Positions 35,513-44,623 of a stretch of 64,000 bases of DNA are shown here, piece by piece. The stretch is from contig NZ_JABFUC010000001.1 of the NCBI RefSeq assembly GCF_022341425.1, positions 62,001-126,000 on the forward strand, read 5' to 3'. Source of the DNA: Billgrantia campisalis (lineage in GTDB: Bacteria > Pseudomonadota > Gammaproteobacteria > Pseudomonadales > Halomonadaceae). The position numbers and the translations under genes are program-made. A model generated the notes under the pieces. That model saw nothing but the letters and a program-made list of their open reading frames with translations. It made no database searches and had not been told where the DNA came from. Positions within the stretch are counted from its first letter, which is position 1. Each line of letters starts with the position of its first letter.

Positions 35513-36550
35513 TCACTGGGCGTGGATGATCACCTCGACCCGGCGGTTCTGGGCGCGCCCTTCGGCGGTGTCATTATCGGCCAGCGGACGGGTGTCGGCC
35601 AGGCCCACGGCGCGCAGGCGACTGGTCGCCACACCGGCCCGCTCCAGGGCGTGGACGATGGCGATGGCGCGGGCGCTGGAGAGCACCCAGTTGGAGGGGA
35701 ATTCCGGAGTCTGGATGGGACGGCTGTCGGTATGGCCTTCCACCGCCACCTCGCCGTCGTGGCGCTGGATGAGCTCCACCAGGCGCCCCACCAGCGCCTC
35801 GCCCTGCTCGGTGAGGTCGGCCTCGGCGGTGGGAAACAGCCACTGGTCCTCTACCTGCAGCTTGATGCCTTCGGCGACCCGGGAGACGGCGACGCCTTCC
35901 AGATCGGGCAGATAGGGCGACTCGGCGACCCGCTCGTCGAGCGCCTCGGCGGAGGCCACCGCCTCCGGTGACAGTTCGCGGGTGCGGGCCGGTGGTCGGT
36001 CGGTGAGCACCAGCATGTAGTCGGCCAGCGGCGAGGGCAGCGACTGATCGGTCTGCAGCACCGCCTGGGGCAGCGCGATCCGCATCGGCACGCGCTCTTC
36101 GAGAGGCGGCCTGTCCGCTCCAGATGCCAGGGCGACGGTGGGCAGCGGGCGGGCCAACAGCGGCGGCACGCGGGGCTGCGCGGGACGCGGCGGCCGCCCG
36201 GCCACCCCCAGGGCGGCGGAGACCGCCGCCGGGCTCAGCCTGCCGGCGACAGCGGCAGGATAGCCGGGCTCCTGCGGCCTGGCGGCCAGGGCGCGCTGGA
36301 GCGCCGGCGGCAGCGGCACCACCCCGGGGCTGGCTAGCGGTTCGACCGGCGACGGCGCCTCATCGGTACCGCCGCCGGCGAAAGAGAGCGTAAAAATCAA
36401 CACCAGCAGCGCCACCAGCAGGGTCATCACGTCCAGATAGCCGATCATCCAGGCGCTGTCCTGGTCATGGTCGTGATGGGGCGGCGTGAGCGATTCGTGG
36501 CGCATGGGGCCACGATGGTCACGGGTGCCGCTGGCGGTGGGTCGGATCAT
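35513..36550 (-). CDS. Orphan MotB-like OmpA-domain protein
   Basis: Protein of 345 residues built like MotB: a single N-terminal membrane helix with an Asp (Asp40, in YLDVMTLLVALLVLIFTL), then a long Pro/Ala-rich linker (about 60-190, longer than in MotB) and an OmpA/MotB peptidoglycan-binding domain (about 215-340; EGHTDSRPI, NWVLSSARAIAIVHAL, GRAQNRRVEVII). No MotA-like gene is adjacent. It sits between two c-di-GMP genes. It could be an alternative stator partner or a cell-wall anchor. The start is not certain: no good ribosome site before 36550, and ATG 36505 is possible. Confidence 0.8.
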   Translation of the reverse strand: MIRPTASGTRDHRGPMRHESLTPPHHDHDQDSAWMIGYLDVMTLLVALLVLIFTLSFAGGGTDEAPSPVEPLASPGVVPLPPALQRALAARPQEPGYPAAVAGRLSPAAVSAALGVAGRPPRPAQPRVPPLLARPLPTVALASGADRPPLEERVPMRIALPQAVLQTDQSLPSPLADYMLVLTDRPPARTRELSPEAVASAEALDERVAESPYLPDLEGVAVSRVAEGIKLQVEDQWLFPTAEADLTEQGEALVGRLVELIQRHDGEVAVEGHTDSRPIQTPEFPSNWVLSSARAIAIVHALERAGVATSRLRAVGLADTRPLADNDTAEGRAQNRRVEVIIHAQ

Positions 36551-36610
36551 GGAGGGCCGTCGAGTGGAAAAAGCCGCCGCCTAGCCTACTCGCAGTAGGG
36601 CTTTGGTGAA

Positions 36611-36638
36611 ACCGCGAAAAGCGCGCCCTTGCGGGCGC
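36611..36638 (-). terminator. Probable terminator after CBS-GGDEF-EAL gene
   Basis: Minus-strand stem GCGCCC/GGGCGC with loop GCAA (36623-36638) followed by GCTTTTC. Six-bp stem, moderate. Confidence 0.55.
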
Positions 36639-36661
36639 TGCTTGTCGCAGCCACCCCGCGC

Positions 36662-39184
36662 TCAGACCGGTTGTTGAACGCTGTCTTGGCAGCTCGCCAG
36701 GTAGCGCTGCGAAAACGCGCCAGCGTCAACCGGCCGACCCAGCAGGAAGCCCTGCAGCAGGTCGACCCGGTAGCGCGCCAGCGCCAGGCGCTGGGACTCG
36801 GTCTCCACGCCCTCAGCCACGACCCGAAGCCCCAGCTCTCGGGCCATGCCGGTCACCGCGGCGACGATGGCGGCGCTGCCACGGCGCGCCACCTCCAGAC
36901 GCTGGACGAAGCGGCGGTCGATCTTCAGGGTGGTCACCGGCAGCTCCTGCAGGTAGCTCAATGAGGAGTAGCCGGTGCCGAAGTCGTCGATGGCGATATC
37001 GCAGCCGAGATCGCGCAGCCCCTGGAGGATCGTCGCCGCCTGCTGCGGCTTGTCGAGCAGGGTGCTTTCGGTGAGCTCGAAGCCCACCAGTCCGGGCGGC
37101 AGCCGGTAGTGGGTGAGCAGCTCGGCCACCCGGCCGGACAGATCCTTCTGCCAGAACTGGCGGGCGGAGAGGTTGATGGCCACCGGCACCGGGGCAAGCC
37201 CCGCCCGGCGCCACTCGGCAAGCTGGCCACACACCTGCTCGAGGATGCGATCGCCCAGTGCGCCCATCAGCCCGGCACGCTCGGCCAGGGGGATGCAGTC
37301 GCCGGGGGCAATGGCCCCCAGCACCGGATGGTGCCAGCGTAGCAGCGCCTCAGCGCCGCGCGGCGTGTCGCTGCCAGGGGCGAACAGCGGCTGATAGTGG
37401 ACCGCCAGGCCTTCGCCGGTCTCCACGGTGTTGCGCAGCGCGGTCTCGAGGATCAGCTGGTGGCTGTCCTGGTCGTTCATTTCCGCCCGATAGAGGCGAT
37501 AGGCGTTGCGCCCCTCCTGCTTGGCGCGATACATGGCCATGTCGGCGCAGTGGATCAGCGCCTCGGCGCCATCGGCATCGTCGGGGTAGAGGCTGATGCC
37601 CAGGCTGCAGCCGATGCGAAACGTCTGGTCGCCCAGCAGGCAGGGCTCGCTGACCGCCTCGATCAGACGCCGGGCGATGCGGGTGACCTCCTCCACCGCC
37701 TCGAGGTCGGGGAGCAGGATCAAAAACTCGTCGCCGCCCAGTCGCGCCAGGGTGTCGTCTTCGCGCAGCCGGTGCTGCAGTCGCTCGGCGACCAGCACCA
37801 GCAGCTCGTCGCCAACGCCATGCCCCAGGCTGTCGTTGACCTGCTTGAAGTGGTCGAGGTCGAGAAACAGCACCGCCAGCCGGTTGCCGTTGCGATGGGC
37901 GTGACGGATCGCCAGCGCCAGGCGATCTTCCAGCAGGCGCCGATTGGGCAGCCGCGTCAGCGGATCATAGTAGGCCAGCTTGCGAATGCGCTCTTCGTTC
38001 TCGCGGATATGGGTGATGTCATTGAACAGCGCCGCGTAGTGAGTCACCGTGCCCTCGTCGTCGGTGATCGCGGTGATGGTCAGCAGCTCCAGGTAGAGCT
38101 CGCCGCTCTTGCGCCGATTCCAGATCTCACCGCGCCAGTAGCCGGAGCGATCGAGCGCCTCCTGCATCTGGCGATAGAAGGCGCCGTCGTGGCGGCCCGA
38201 AGAGAGAATCGCCGGGGTCTTGCCCAGCGCCTCCTCCAGGGTGAAGCCGGTCATGTGGGTGAAAGCGGGGTTGACGAACTCAATGCGGCTGTCGGCGTCG
38301 GTGATGATGATGCCTTCCAGCGAGGAGTCGATAACCCGCTCGGCCAGCTGCAGGTTCTGGCGGGACTGGGCCAGGGCCTGGTCGCGCTGCTCCAGGGCGG
38401 CGCGCAGGTCCTGCATATAGAGGTGCTCGGCGCCGGCCAGCATGTCGCGAAAGCCGAGCAAGCCCACCACGCCCCCGTCGTCGTCGAGCACCGCCAGATG
38501 GCGCACCTGCTTGCCCAGCAGGCGGTCGCGGGCCGAAATCAGGGTGTCGTGCTGGTGCACGGTGAGCAGCGGCCGGCTGGCCAGCTCGGTGACCGGGGTG
38601 TCGCCGGGATAGCGGGCCACGCAGCGCACCAGGTCGCGCTCGGTGAGAATACCCAGCCCCTCCCGCTCGCACTGCACCACGGCGGCATCGCAGCCGGACT
38701 GGCGCATGCGCCCCGCGGCCTGGGAGAGCAGCTGGTCGCCCTCCAACAGCAGCGGGCATTGGCGCATGGCGCCCTGCACTTCGCGCAGGCGCAGATAAGG
38801 CTCCAGCCCCTGGTTCAGCGCCACGTCGGTCTGGGTGATGATGCCGACCGGGGTGTCGTCGGCGTCGACCACCAGGAAGTGGCGGCGGCGCTCGGCGCTG
38901 AAGCGCAGCGCCGCCTCGCCGACCGGGGTGGCGGCCGGCAGGCTCGCCACCGGCCGACTCATCGCCTCGCGGATCGGCCGGCGCACGGCCTCGGGGTCGG
39001 CAAAGTTCACCGCCAGGGCGTCGTGCTCGGTCCAGATCCCCAGCGGCTGGCCCGCCTTGATCACCAGGATCGAGCTGCACTGCCTATCGGCCATCCGCTC
39101 CGCTGCGACAAACAGCGGGGTATCGGGCTCGCAGGTCAGAAGCCCGGTTTGCATGATGCGCTCGATGGGAAGCTCGTGACTCAT
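36662..39184 (-). CDS. CBS(x4)-PAS-GGDEF-EAL cyclic-di-GMP enzyme
   Basis: Cytoplasmic protein of 840 residues. Two pairs of CBS domains (about 5-130 and 135-255), a PAS domain (about 285-400, with FTLEEALGKTPAILSSGRHD), GGDEF (about 415-575; REDD I-site and LGGDEF) and EAL (about 585-830; AEALLRW, NLSARQF, ELTES, IDDFGTGYSSL). CBS pairs usually bind adenine nucleotides, so enzyme output may follow energy state or redox via PAS; that is inference. GAGGC precedes the ATG. It is divergent from the NIT chemoreceptor, sharing a 507-base control region. Confidence 0.93.
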   Translation of the reverse strand: MSHELPIERIMQTGLLTCEPDTPLFVAAERMADRQCSSILVIKAGQPLGIWTEHDALAVNFADPEAVRRPIREAMSRPVASLPAATPVGEAALRFSAERRRHFLVVDADDTPVGIITQTDVALNQGLEPYLRLREVQGAMRQCPLLLEGDQLLSQAAGRMRQSGCDAAVVQCEREGLGILTERDLVRCVARYPGDTPVTELASRPLLTVHQHDTLISARDRLLGKQVRHLAVLDDDGGVVGLLGFRDMLAGAEHLYMQDLRAALEQRDQALAQSRQNLQLAERVIDSSLEGIIITDADSRIEFVNPAFTHMTGFTLEEALGKTPAILSSGRHDGAFYRQMQEALDRSGYWRGEIWNRRKSGELYLELLTITAITDDEGTVTHYAALFNDITHIRENEERIRKLAYYDPLTRLPNRRLLEDRLALAIRHAHRNGNRLAVLFLDLDHFKQVNDSLGHGVGDELLVLVAERLQHRLREDDTLARLGGDEFLILLPDLEAVEEVTRIARRLIEAVSEPCLLGDQTFRIGCSLGISLYPDDADGAEALIHCADMAMYRAKQEGRNAYRLYRAEMNDQDSHQLILETALRNTVETGEGLAVHYQPLFAPGSDTPRGAEALLRWHHPVLGAIAPGDCIPLAERAGLMGALGDRILEQVCGQLAEWRRAGLAPVPVAINLSARQFWQKDLSGRVAELLTHYRLPPGLVGFELTESTLLDKPQQAATILQGLRDLGCDIAIDDFGTGYSSLSYLQELPVTTLKIDRRFVQRLEVARRGSAAIVAAVTGMARELGLRVVAEGVETESQRLALARYRVDLLQGFLLGRPVDAGAFSQRYLASCQDSVQQPV

Positions 39185-39442
39185 GGGGCCTCGCTGGCAG
39201 CAGGAAACAAGGGGCTAGGTAGCTGATACAGATCAAGACCGCTGATCCTAGCGCAGAACGGCAAGGATTGCTGCAGCCCACCGAGTGCCGATCGAACGCA
39301 CAGGGCGGCGACGCTCGCCGGGCGCCCGCGGTCTTCGAAGCGGGGTCGGATTTGACGAGCGATGGTTCGATACTAATAGGGAGCGAATGTGTCTCCGCCG
39401 GCCGAGATGACACGCTAGTGAAGGAAGCCGGCGCCAACCATG

Positions 39443-39468
39443 ATGCATATCAACTTTTATGCATATCC
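39443..39468. repeat. Short direct repeat ATGCATATC in intergenic region
   Basis: ATGCATATC occurs at 39443-39451 and again at 39459-39467, offset 16 bases. ATGCAT is itself palindromic. It lies in the region between divergent CBS-GGDEF-EAL and NIT-receptor genes and could be a regulator site. Confidence 0.35.
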
Positions 39469-39558
39469 ACGCTTATTCAACTTGTGCCCGAGACGAAGAC
39501 GCGACAGAAGGATGCCAATCGAAGCTTACCTAGGAAAAGCCCGACTACCACGCCCGGA

Positions 39559-39578
39559 AATTTGATGTGCATCAAATT
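39559..39578 (+). promoter_or_regulatory. Perfect FNR/Anr-type box upstream of NIT chemoreceptor
   Basis: Nine-bp inverted repeat AATTTGATG-TG-CATCAAATT, containing TTGAT-GTGC-ATCAA (39562-39575), an exact match to the FNR consensus. The centre lies about 70 bases before the likely start of a sigma-28 transcript, and 123 bases before the ATG of the receptor gene. The box is a sequence match; binding is not shown. Confidence 0.65.
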
Positions 39579-39602
39579 AGCCGCCAACACCGCGAAAACC
39601 GC

Positions 39603-39630
39603 TAAAGCCAACGCATAGCACGGCCGACAA
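39603..39630 (+). promoter_or_regulatory. Sigma-28 promoter of NIT chemoreceptor
   Basis: Plus strand TAAA, 16 bases, GCCGACAA. Spacing is one longer than the usual 15 and the -10 has one mismatch, as for the flaG promoter. Confidence 0.6.
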
Positions 39631-39691
39631 GAGCATCAGCTGCCACGCGCTCGTCGTGGCACCCTCGCACCACCCAGGGGAGACACTCCCG

Positions 39692-41689
39692 ATGACCCGA
39701 CTGCTCCACCGTATCAACATGGGCTGGAAGTTCCTGCTTGCCCTGTCGCTACCGCTGATGGCCATGACCTGGTTCGCCGCCTCCGGCGTGCTCGAACGCC
39801 AGCAACTGGCAACTAACATGGCCGATCTGGAGGAGATGACCCGCATCTCCCAGCGGGCCGGCAACCTGATCCATGAACTGCAGCGCGAACGCGGGATGAC
39901 GGCGGGCTTCCTGAGCAGCGAGGGCGCGAGTTTCGGCGACAGCCTGCCGGATCAGCGGCGCGCCACCGACGCCCGGCTTGAGACCTTCCGGCAGTACCTG
40001 AATAACGTCGACCTGGTAGCCCTGGACGCCCGACTGGCGGCGCGTATCGACGATACCCTTAGCCAGCTGGCCGCCACTGGGGCGCTGCGCCAGCGCATCG
40101 ACGGCCTGGAGATCCCCACCGGCGAGGCCATCGCCCACTACACCGAGATCAACAACGACCTGATCACGGTGATCGGCCGCATGACCCTGGCCACCGAGGA
40201 GGCCAGCGTCTCCAGCCGACTGACCGCCTACTACAGCCTGCTGCAGGCCAAGGAGCTGGCCGGGATCGAGCGGGCAGTGCTCTCCGGCGCCTTCAGCGCC
40301 GACGCCATGACCCCCGCCACCTACCAGCGCCTGCTGACGCTGGTCGGCCAGGAGACGGCCTATCACGAAGCCTTCGACACCCTGGCCACCCCCGCCATGC
40401 GCGAGCGACTGCGCCAGGTTGCCGAAAGCCCCGAGGTCGCGAGGGTCGAGCCGCTACGCGGGACCGCCATCGCGCTGGGTACCGAAGGCGGCTACGGGGT
40501 GGACGCCCAGCAGTGGTTCGACTGGCAGACCGACAAGATCGACCTGCTCAAGGAGGTGGAGGACGCGGTGGCCGAGGATGTACTGGCCACGGCGGTGAGC
40601 CTGCGCAGCAGCGCCTTCGGCGACCTGATTCGCCATCTGCTGGTGGCGGGCCTGGCCGCGGGCCTGGCGGTCCTGCTGGCCGCGATCATCGTGCGCAGCA
40701 TCGTGCTGCCGCTGCGCCGCACGCTCAAGGCGATCAAGAACAGCAGCGGCGATCTCACCCTGCGCCTGGATGCACCGGGCAGCGACGAGCTCGCCCAGCT
40801 CTACCGCGCCTTCAACGAATCCTCCGCCAACTCGGAGCTGCTGGTCTCCAACATCAAGCAGGGCGCCATGGCGGTGGCCGTGGCCAGCAGCCAAATCAAC
40901 CAGGGGAACCAGAACCTCGCCCAGCGCACCGAGGAGCAGTCGTCGTCGCTGGTCGAGACCGCTTCCAGCATGGAGCAGATGACCGCCAGCGTACGCCAGA
41001 CCGCCGACAACGCCCGCCAGGCCCAGGGACTCTCCGACCAGGCCGCCAGCCAGGCGACCCAGGGCAGCAGCGTGGCCTCCGAGGCGCGCACCGCCATGGC
41101 CGAAATCCACGCCGCCAACCGCGAAGTGACGCGCATCGTCGAGGCGATCGACAACATCGCCTTCCAGACCAATCTGCTGGCGCTCAACGCCTCGGTGGAG
41201 GCCGCCCGGGCCGGCGAGCACGGCCGAGGCTTCGCGGTGGTGGCAAGCGAGGTGCGCAAGCTGGCCAGCCGCAGCGCCGAGGAGGCGGAACAGATCCGCC
41301 AGTTGATCGACAACAACGTGGCCCGCATCGACGCCGGCGAGCGGCTGGTCAACGCCACCAGCGACACCCTGGAAACGATCGCCGAGCGGGTCCAGCAGGT
41401 CGCCGATATCATTGCCGAGATGTCGACGGCGGCCGGCGAACAGTCGTCGGGTATCGAGCAGATCAATCAGGCGATCAGCCAGTTGGAAGAGGTCACCCAG
41501 CACAACGCCACCCTGGTCGAGCAGGTGGCGGCGGCCAGCCGCTCGCTGGACGGCCAGGCCGAGGACATGACCCGGCTGATCGCCCGCTTCAAGGTCAGCG
41601 AGTCGCCCCATCGGCACCCGGTGCAGGAGCAGAAGCAACCGCAGGCGCTGGCGCACCTGCCCGGGCCGGTGCCGGCCTACGAGCAGTAG
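39692..41689 (+). CDS. Methyl-accepting chemotaxis protein with NIT sensor domain
   Basis: Chemoreceptor of 665 residues. Membrane segment (about 12-32), a large helical periplasmic domain (about 35-300) with the NIT signature [17 protein letters not shown], a second membrane segment (about 312-335), HAMP, and a signalling domain with [23 protein letters not shown] domains are found in nitrate/nitrite sensors. ATG 39692 is used: GGGGAG stands nine bases upstream. It has a perfect FNR box and a sigma-28 promoter in front, which fits oxygen-limited nitrate taxis; that is inference. Confidence 0.93.
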   Translation: MTRLLHRINMGWKFLLALSLPLMAMTWFAASGVLERQQLATNMADLEEMTRISQRAGNLIHELQRERGMTAGFLSSEGASFGDSLPDQRRATDARLETFRQYLNNVDLVALDARLAARIDDTLSQLAATGALRQRIDGLEIPTGEAIAHYTEINNDLITVIGRMTLATEEASVSSRLTAYYSLLQAKELAGIERAVLSGAFSADAMTPATYQRLLTLVGQETAYHEAFDTLATPAMRERLRQVAESPEVARVEPLRGTAIALGTEGGYGVDAQQWFDWQTDKIDLLKEVEDAVAEDVLATAVSLRSSAFGDLIRHLLVAGLAAGLAVLLAAIIVRSIVLPLRRTLKAIKNSSGDLTLRLDAPGSDELAQLYRAFNESSANSELLVSNIKQGAMAVAVASSQINQGNQNLAQRTEEQSSSLVETASSMEQMTASVRQTADNARQAQGLSDQAASQATQGSSVASEARTAMAEIHAANREVTRIVEAIDNIAFQTNLLALNASVEAARAGEHGRGFAVVASEVRKLASRSAEEAEQIRQLIDNNVARIDAGERLVNATSDTLETIAERVQQVADIIAEMSTAAGEQSSGIEQINQAISQLEEVTQHNATLVEQVAAASRSLDGQAEDMTRLIARFKVSESPHRHPVQEQKQPQALAHLPGPVPAYEQ

Positions 41690-41749
41690 TCACCATGGCG
41701 CGAGCTGTTGCATCGGAAAGGCGGGGTAAGCGCGTGTAACGAGCATCGC

Positions 41750-41777
41750 TAAAGTTATCCCGCTAGCCGGCCGATAG
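41750..41777 (+). promoter_or_regulatory. Sigma-28 promoter of flaG
   Basis: Plus strand TAAA, 16 bases, GCCGATAG, 64 bases before the flaG ATG. Spacing is one base longer than usual. Confidence 0.65.
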
Positions 41778-41840
41778 GAGCCTTTAGGGAGGGGCCGGCC
41801 AATGGCCGGCTTTCAAGGGCACATAACAGGAAGAAACGCC

Positions 41841-42209
41841 ATGTCATCACCACTGATCGACGCCACCGGCGCCCCGGGGATATCGCCACTGCACGACATG
41901 ACGCCGCGTGAGCGCAAGGAGTCGCTGATCGCGGCGCTGCCCTCCGCCGGCACCCACCTCGCCCAGGCGGAAAGCCATGCCCAGGGCCCTGGGCCGGCGG
42001 ACCTGGTGGAGCCGGTGCAGCGCATCAACGAGGTGCTACGCCAATACGGGGTGGAGTTCGAGATCAACGAGGTCCCATCGCGGGTGGTCACCCGGATCAT
42101 CGACCGGGAGTCCGGCGAGGTGCTGCGCCAGATTCCCGCGGAGGAGGTGCTGGAGATCGCCGAGCGGCTGAACGAGCTTCAGGGGCGATTGATCAATCTG
42201 GAAGCCTGA
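41841..42209 (+). CDS. flaG: Flagellar protein FlaG
   Basis: FlaG-family protein of 122 residues, linked in other bacteria to filament length. The C-terminal FlaG core is clear: VQRINEVLRQYGVEFEINEV, then SRVVTRIIDRESGEVLRQIP and EEVLEIAERLNELQGRLI. The N-terminal third is variable. AGGAAG precedes the ATG. In many gammaproteobacteria flaG lies next to fliC and fliD; here it is 14 kb away, convergent to fliE, with its own late promoter. Confidence 0.9.
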   Translation: MSSPLIDATGAPGISPLHDMTPRERKESLIAALPSAGTHLAQAESHAQGPGPADLVEPVQRINEVLRQYGVEFEINEVPSRVVTRIIDRESGEVLRQIPAEEVLEIAERLNELQGRLINLEA

Positions 42210-42273
42210 GACGGCGCCCAAGCCCGGCGTCCAATAGCGTCACTGGGCCAGCCAGGTCGGTTTCCTGCTTGCG

Positions 42274-42591
42274 TCACACCTGCATGTTCATGACATCGCG
42301 ATAGGCGTTTACCAGGCGATTCCTGACCTGCAGGCCCATCTGGAAAGCCACGCTGGCCTTCTGCATGTCGACCATGACGTCGTTGAGTTCGACGTTAGGG
42401 TCGCCTGCCTGGAAGGCCATGGCCTTGCCGTTGGCGGTCTGCTGCAGCCGATTGATGCGCTGAATGGAAGCCTGCAGCTCTCCGGCGAAGCCCCCCTGCC
42501 CCGCCAGGGTGGAGACCTGCTGGCCCTTGCCGGCCTGGGTGGCCAGGGTCTGCATCTGGGCAAGCGCCGACTGGATGGCGGGAGAACTCAT
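42274..42591 (-). CDS. fliE: Flagellar hook-basal body protein FliE
   Basis: Rod-to-MS-ring adaptor of 105 residues, the first axial protein exported. FliE signature: FAGELQASIQRINRLQQTAN, FQAGDPNVELNDVMVDMQKA and SVAFQMGLQVRNRLVNAYRD, ending VMNMQV. Start ATG 42591 is chosen by homology; the longer frame upstream is leader. It is divergent from fliF, as in E. coli. Confidence 0.96.
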   Translation of the reverse strand: MSSPAIQSALAQMQTLATQAGKGQQVSTLAGQGGFAGELQASIQRINRLQQTANGKAMAFQAGDPNVELNDVMVDMQKASVAFQMGLQVRNRLVNAYRDVMNMQV

Positions 42592-42862
42592 GGCTGTCGC
42601 ACCCCTTGGCTGAGGAATAAAGGATCGGGCCTTGGACGTACGGCACAGACTAACAGCCAGGCCGAAGGTGCCATACCCGCAATTGGCAGGAAAAAACCCG
42701 GCTTTTCCTGCCTTTGGCATGGACGGCAGTTCGCATAATGGCGTTCATCAGAGCTGCGCCCCGTGAGGGTGAGCCGAATGCGATGAACGGATAGCAGTCA
42801 ATGCCCTCTTCCATCAAAAGCCGGGCTCTCGAGGCCAGCGGCGCACTCCCCCGGGGGGTCGC
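42592..42862. promoter_or_regulatory. Divergent fliE/fliF control region with inverted repeat
   Basis: About 270 bases between the divergent starts of fliE and fliFGHIJK. It contains a perfect 10-bp inverted repeat GGCAGGAAAA-N8-TTTTCCTGCC at 42685-42712. As class II genes these should be activated by FlhDC. The repeat may be a regulator site or a hairpin; no hexamers can be assigned safely. Confidence 0.5.
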
Positions 42863-44623
42863 ATGAGCAATGGCGCCTCGACGCCGGGTCAGCAGAACGC
42901 CCAGTCCCAGCCATCGGCCAACCAGCTGATGGAGCGACTCCTCGGCCAGCTTCGCGGCAATCCGCTGGTGGCCGTAATGATCGGCGGCGCCGCCTTTATC
43001 GCCATCGTGGTGGCGCTGCTGATGTGGGCGCGTGCGCCGGAGTATCGCGTCCTCTACAGCAATCTCAGCGAGGCCGACGGCGGCAGTATCATCAACGAGC
43101 TGGACAGCCGGGGCATCCCCTATCGCTTCAGTGACGGCGGCCAGGCGCTGCTGGTGCCCGGCGGCCAGGTACACAACCTGCGCCTGCAGTTGGCCGAGCA
43201 GGGGCTGCCCCGGGGCGGCAACGTCGGCTTCGAACTGATGGACAGCCAGGCCTTCGGCATCAGCCAGTTCGCCGAGCAGGTCAACTTCCAGCGCGGCCTC
43301 GAGGGGGAGCTGTCGCGCTCCATCGAGTCGCTGGGGCCGGTATCCCGCGCCCGGGTGCACCTGGCCATGGCGCGCTCCTCGGTGTTCGTGCGCGACCGCG
43401 AGCCGGCCAAGGCCTCGGTGGTGGTGACCCTGCAGCCCGGGCGGGTGATCGGCGACGGCCAGGTCAGCGCCATCGTTCATATGGTCTCAAGCAGCGTGCC
43501 GGACCTGGCCACCGAGGACGTGACGGTGGTCGACCAGAACGGCCGACTGCTGTCGATGCCCAGCGCCAACGGCCGCGGCCTGGACGGCACCCAGCTCGAC
43601 TACGTGGCCGAGGTCGAGCGCTCCTATCAGCAGCGCATCGAAAATATCCTGACCCCCATTCTCGGTCAGCAGAGCGTGCGCGCCCAGGTCGCCGCCCAGA
43701 TCGATTTCTCCCGCCGCGAGGAGACCTCGGAGCGCTATGGCCCCAACCAGCCGCCCAACGAAGCGGCGGTACGCAGCCGCCAGTCGAGTCTCAACTTCAA
43801 CGCCGGCGACGACCTGGCTGCCGGCATTCCCGGCGCTCTGAGCAATACACCGCCGGGCGCCGCCCTCTCCCCCATCAACCTCACTCTGGGCGAAGATGAA
43901 GACGGCGACGCCGAAGGCGATCCGGCACAGGCCGGGGAGACGCCCCTGCAGGCGATCAACAACCTGCGCCAGGATGACGTGGTCAACTATGAGGTGGATC
44001 GCAGCGTCGAGCATATCCAGCATCGCCTCGGGCGCATCGAACGGCTGTCGGCGGCGGTGGTAGTCGACTATCGCGAAGAGCGCGACGAGGACGGCGTGTG
44101 GCAGCGCGTGCCGCTCAGCGACGCCGAGGTCGCCCAGCTCGAGCGCCTGATCCGCCAAGCCATGGGCTTCTCCCAGGCCCGCGGCGACGAAATCGAGGTG
44201 GTCAACAGCCCCTTCACCCGCGAGCCCGAAGAGGGCGAGCTGCTGGAGTGGTGGCAGTCGCCGGAGATCCATTCCCTGGCCCTCACCTTCGGCCGCTACC
44301 TGCTGGTGGCACTGGGCATCCTGCTCGGCTACCTGCTGATCCTGCGCCCGCTGATCAAGCGCTACACCCAGCAACCGGTGTTGACGACCGCTACCGCTGG
44401 CGGCCCCGGTTCGGCCCTGCAGGTGCGAGTCGGCGACGATGAACAGGAGTCCGCGGAGTCGGATGGATCGCAGACTGACAGAGACGTGCAGCCCTATACC
44501 AAGCCGAAGCGCAAGCGCAAGTCGTCGGCCTATGAGGATCACCTGGCCGAGCTCCGCGAGCTGGCCCAGGAGGACCCCCGCATGATCGCCATGATCGTTC
44601 GCAGCTGGATGAATAAAGAATGA
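42863..44623 (+). CDS. fliF: Flagellar MS-ring protein FliF
   Basis: Forms the membrane-embedded MS-ring on which the motor and export gate assemble; 586 residues. N-terminal membrane helix (about 35-55), ring-building domains with RVLYSNLSEADGG, PRGGNVGFELMD and RVHLAMARSSVFVRDREPAK, a variable periplasmic loop (about 290-370), a second membrane helix (about 475-495) and an acidic and basic cytoplasmic end that binds FliG. The first gene of a long operon; overlaps fliG by four bases. Confidence 0.97.
   Translation: MSNGASTPGQQNAQSQPSANQLMERLLGQLRGNPLVAVMIGGAAFIAIVVALLMWARAPEYRVLYSNLSEADGGSIINELDSRGIPYRFSDGGQALLVPGGQVHNLRLQLAEQGLPRGGNVGFELMDSQAFGISQFAEQVNFQRGLEGELSRSIESLGPVSRARVHLAMARSSVFVRDREPAKASVVVTLQPGRVIGDGQVSAIVHMVSSSVPDLATEDVTVVDQNGRLLSMPSANGRGLDGTQLDYVAEVERSYQQRIENILTPILGQQSVRAQVAAQIDFSRREETSERYGPNQPPNEAAVRSRQSSLNFNAGDDLAAGIPGALSNTPPGAALSPINLTLGEDEDGDAEGDPAQAGETPLQAINNLRQDDVVNYEVDRSVEHIQHRLGRIERLSAAVVVDYREERDEDGVWQRVPLSDAEVAQLERLIRQAMGFSQARGDEIEVVNSPFTREPEEGELLEWWQSPEIHSLALTFGRYLLVALGILLGYLLILRPLIKRYTQQPVLTTATAGGPGSALQVRVGDDEQESAESDGSQTDRDVQPYTKPKRKRKSSAYEDHLAELRELAQEDPRMIAMIVRSWMNKE

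Noticed and set aside
40513..41739. Second plus-strand frame of 408 codons over the NIT receptor
   Set aside because: Out-of-frame reading of the receptor gene, Arg/Gly/Pro-rich.
42717..42740. Sigma-54-like GG-N10-GC motif upstream of fliF
   Set aside because: The -12 part reads TCGC and not TTGC, and an FlhDC organism is not expected to use sigma-54 for these genes.
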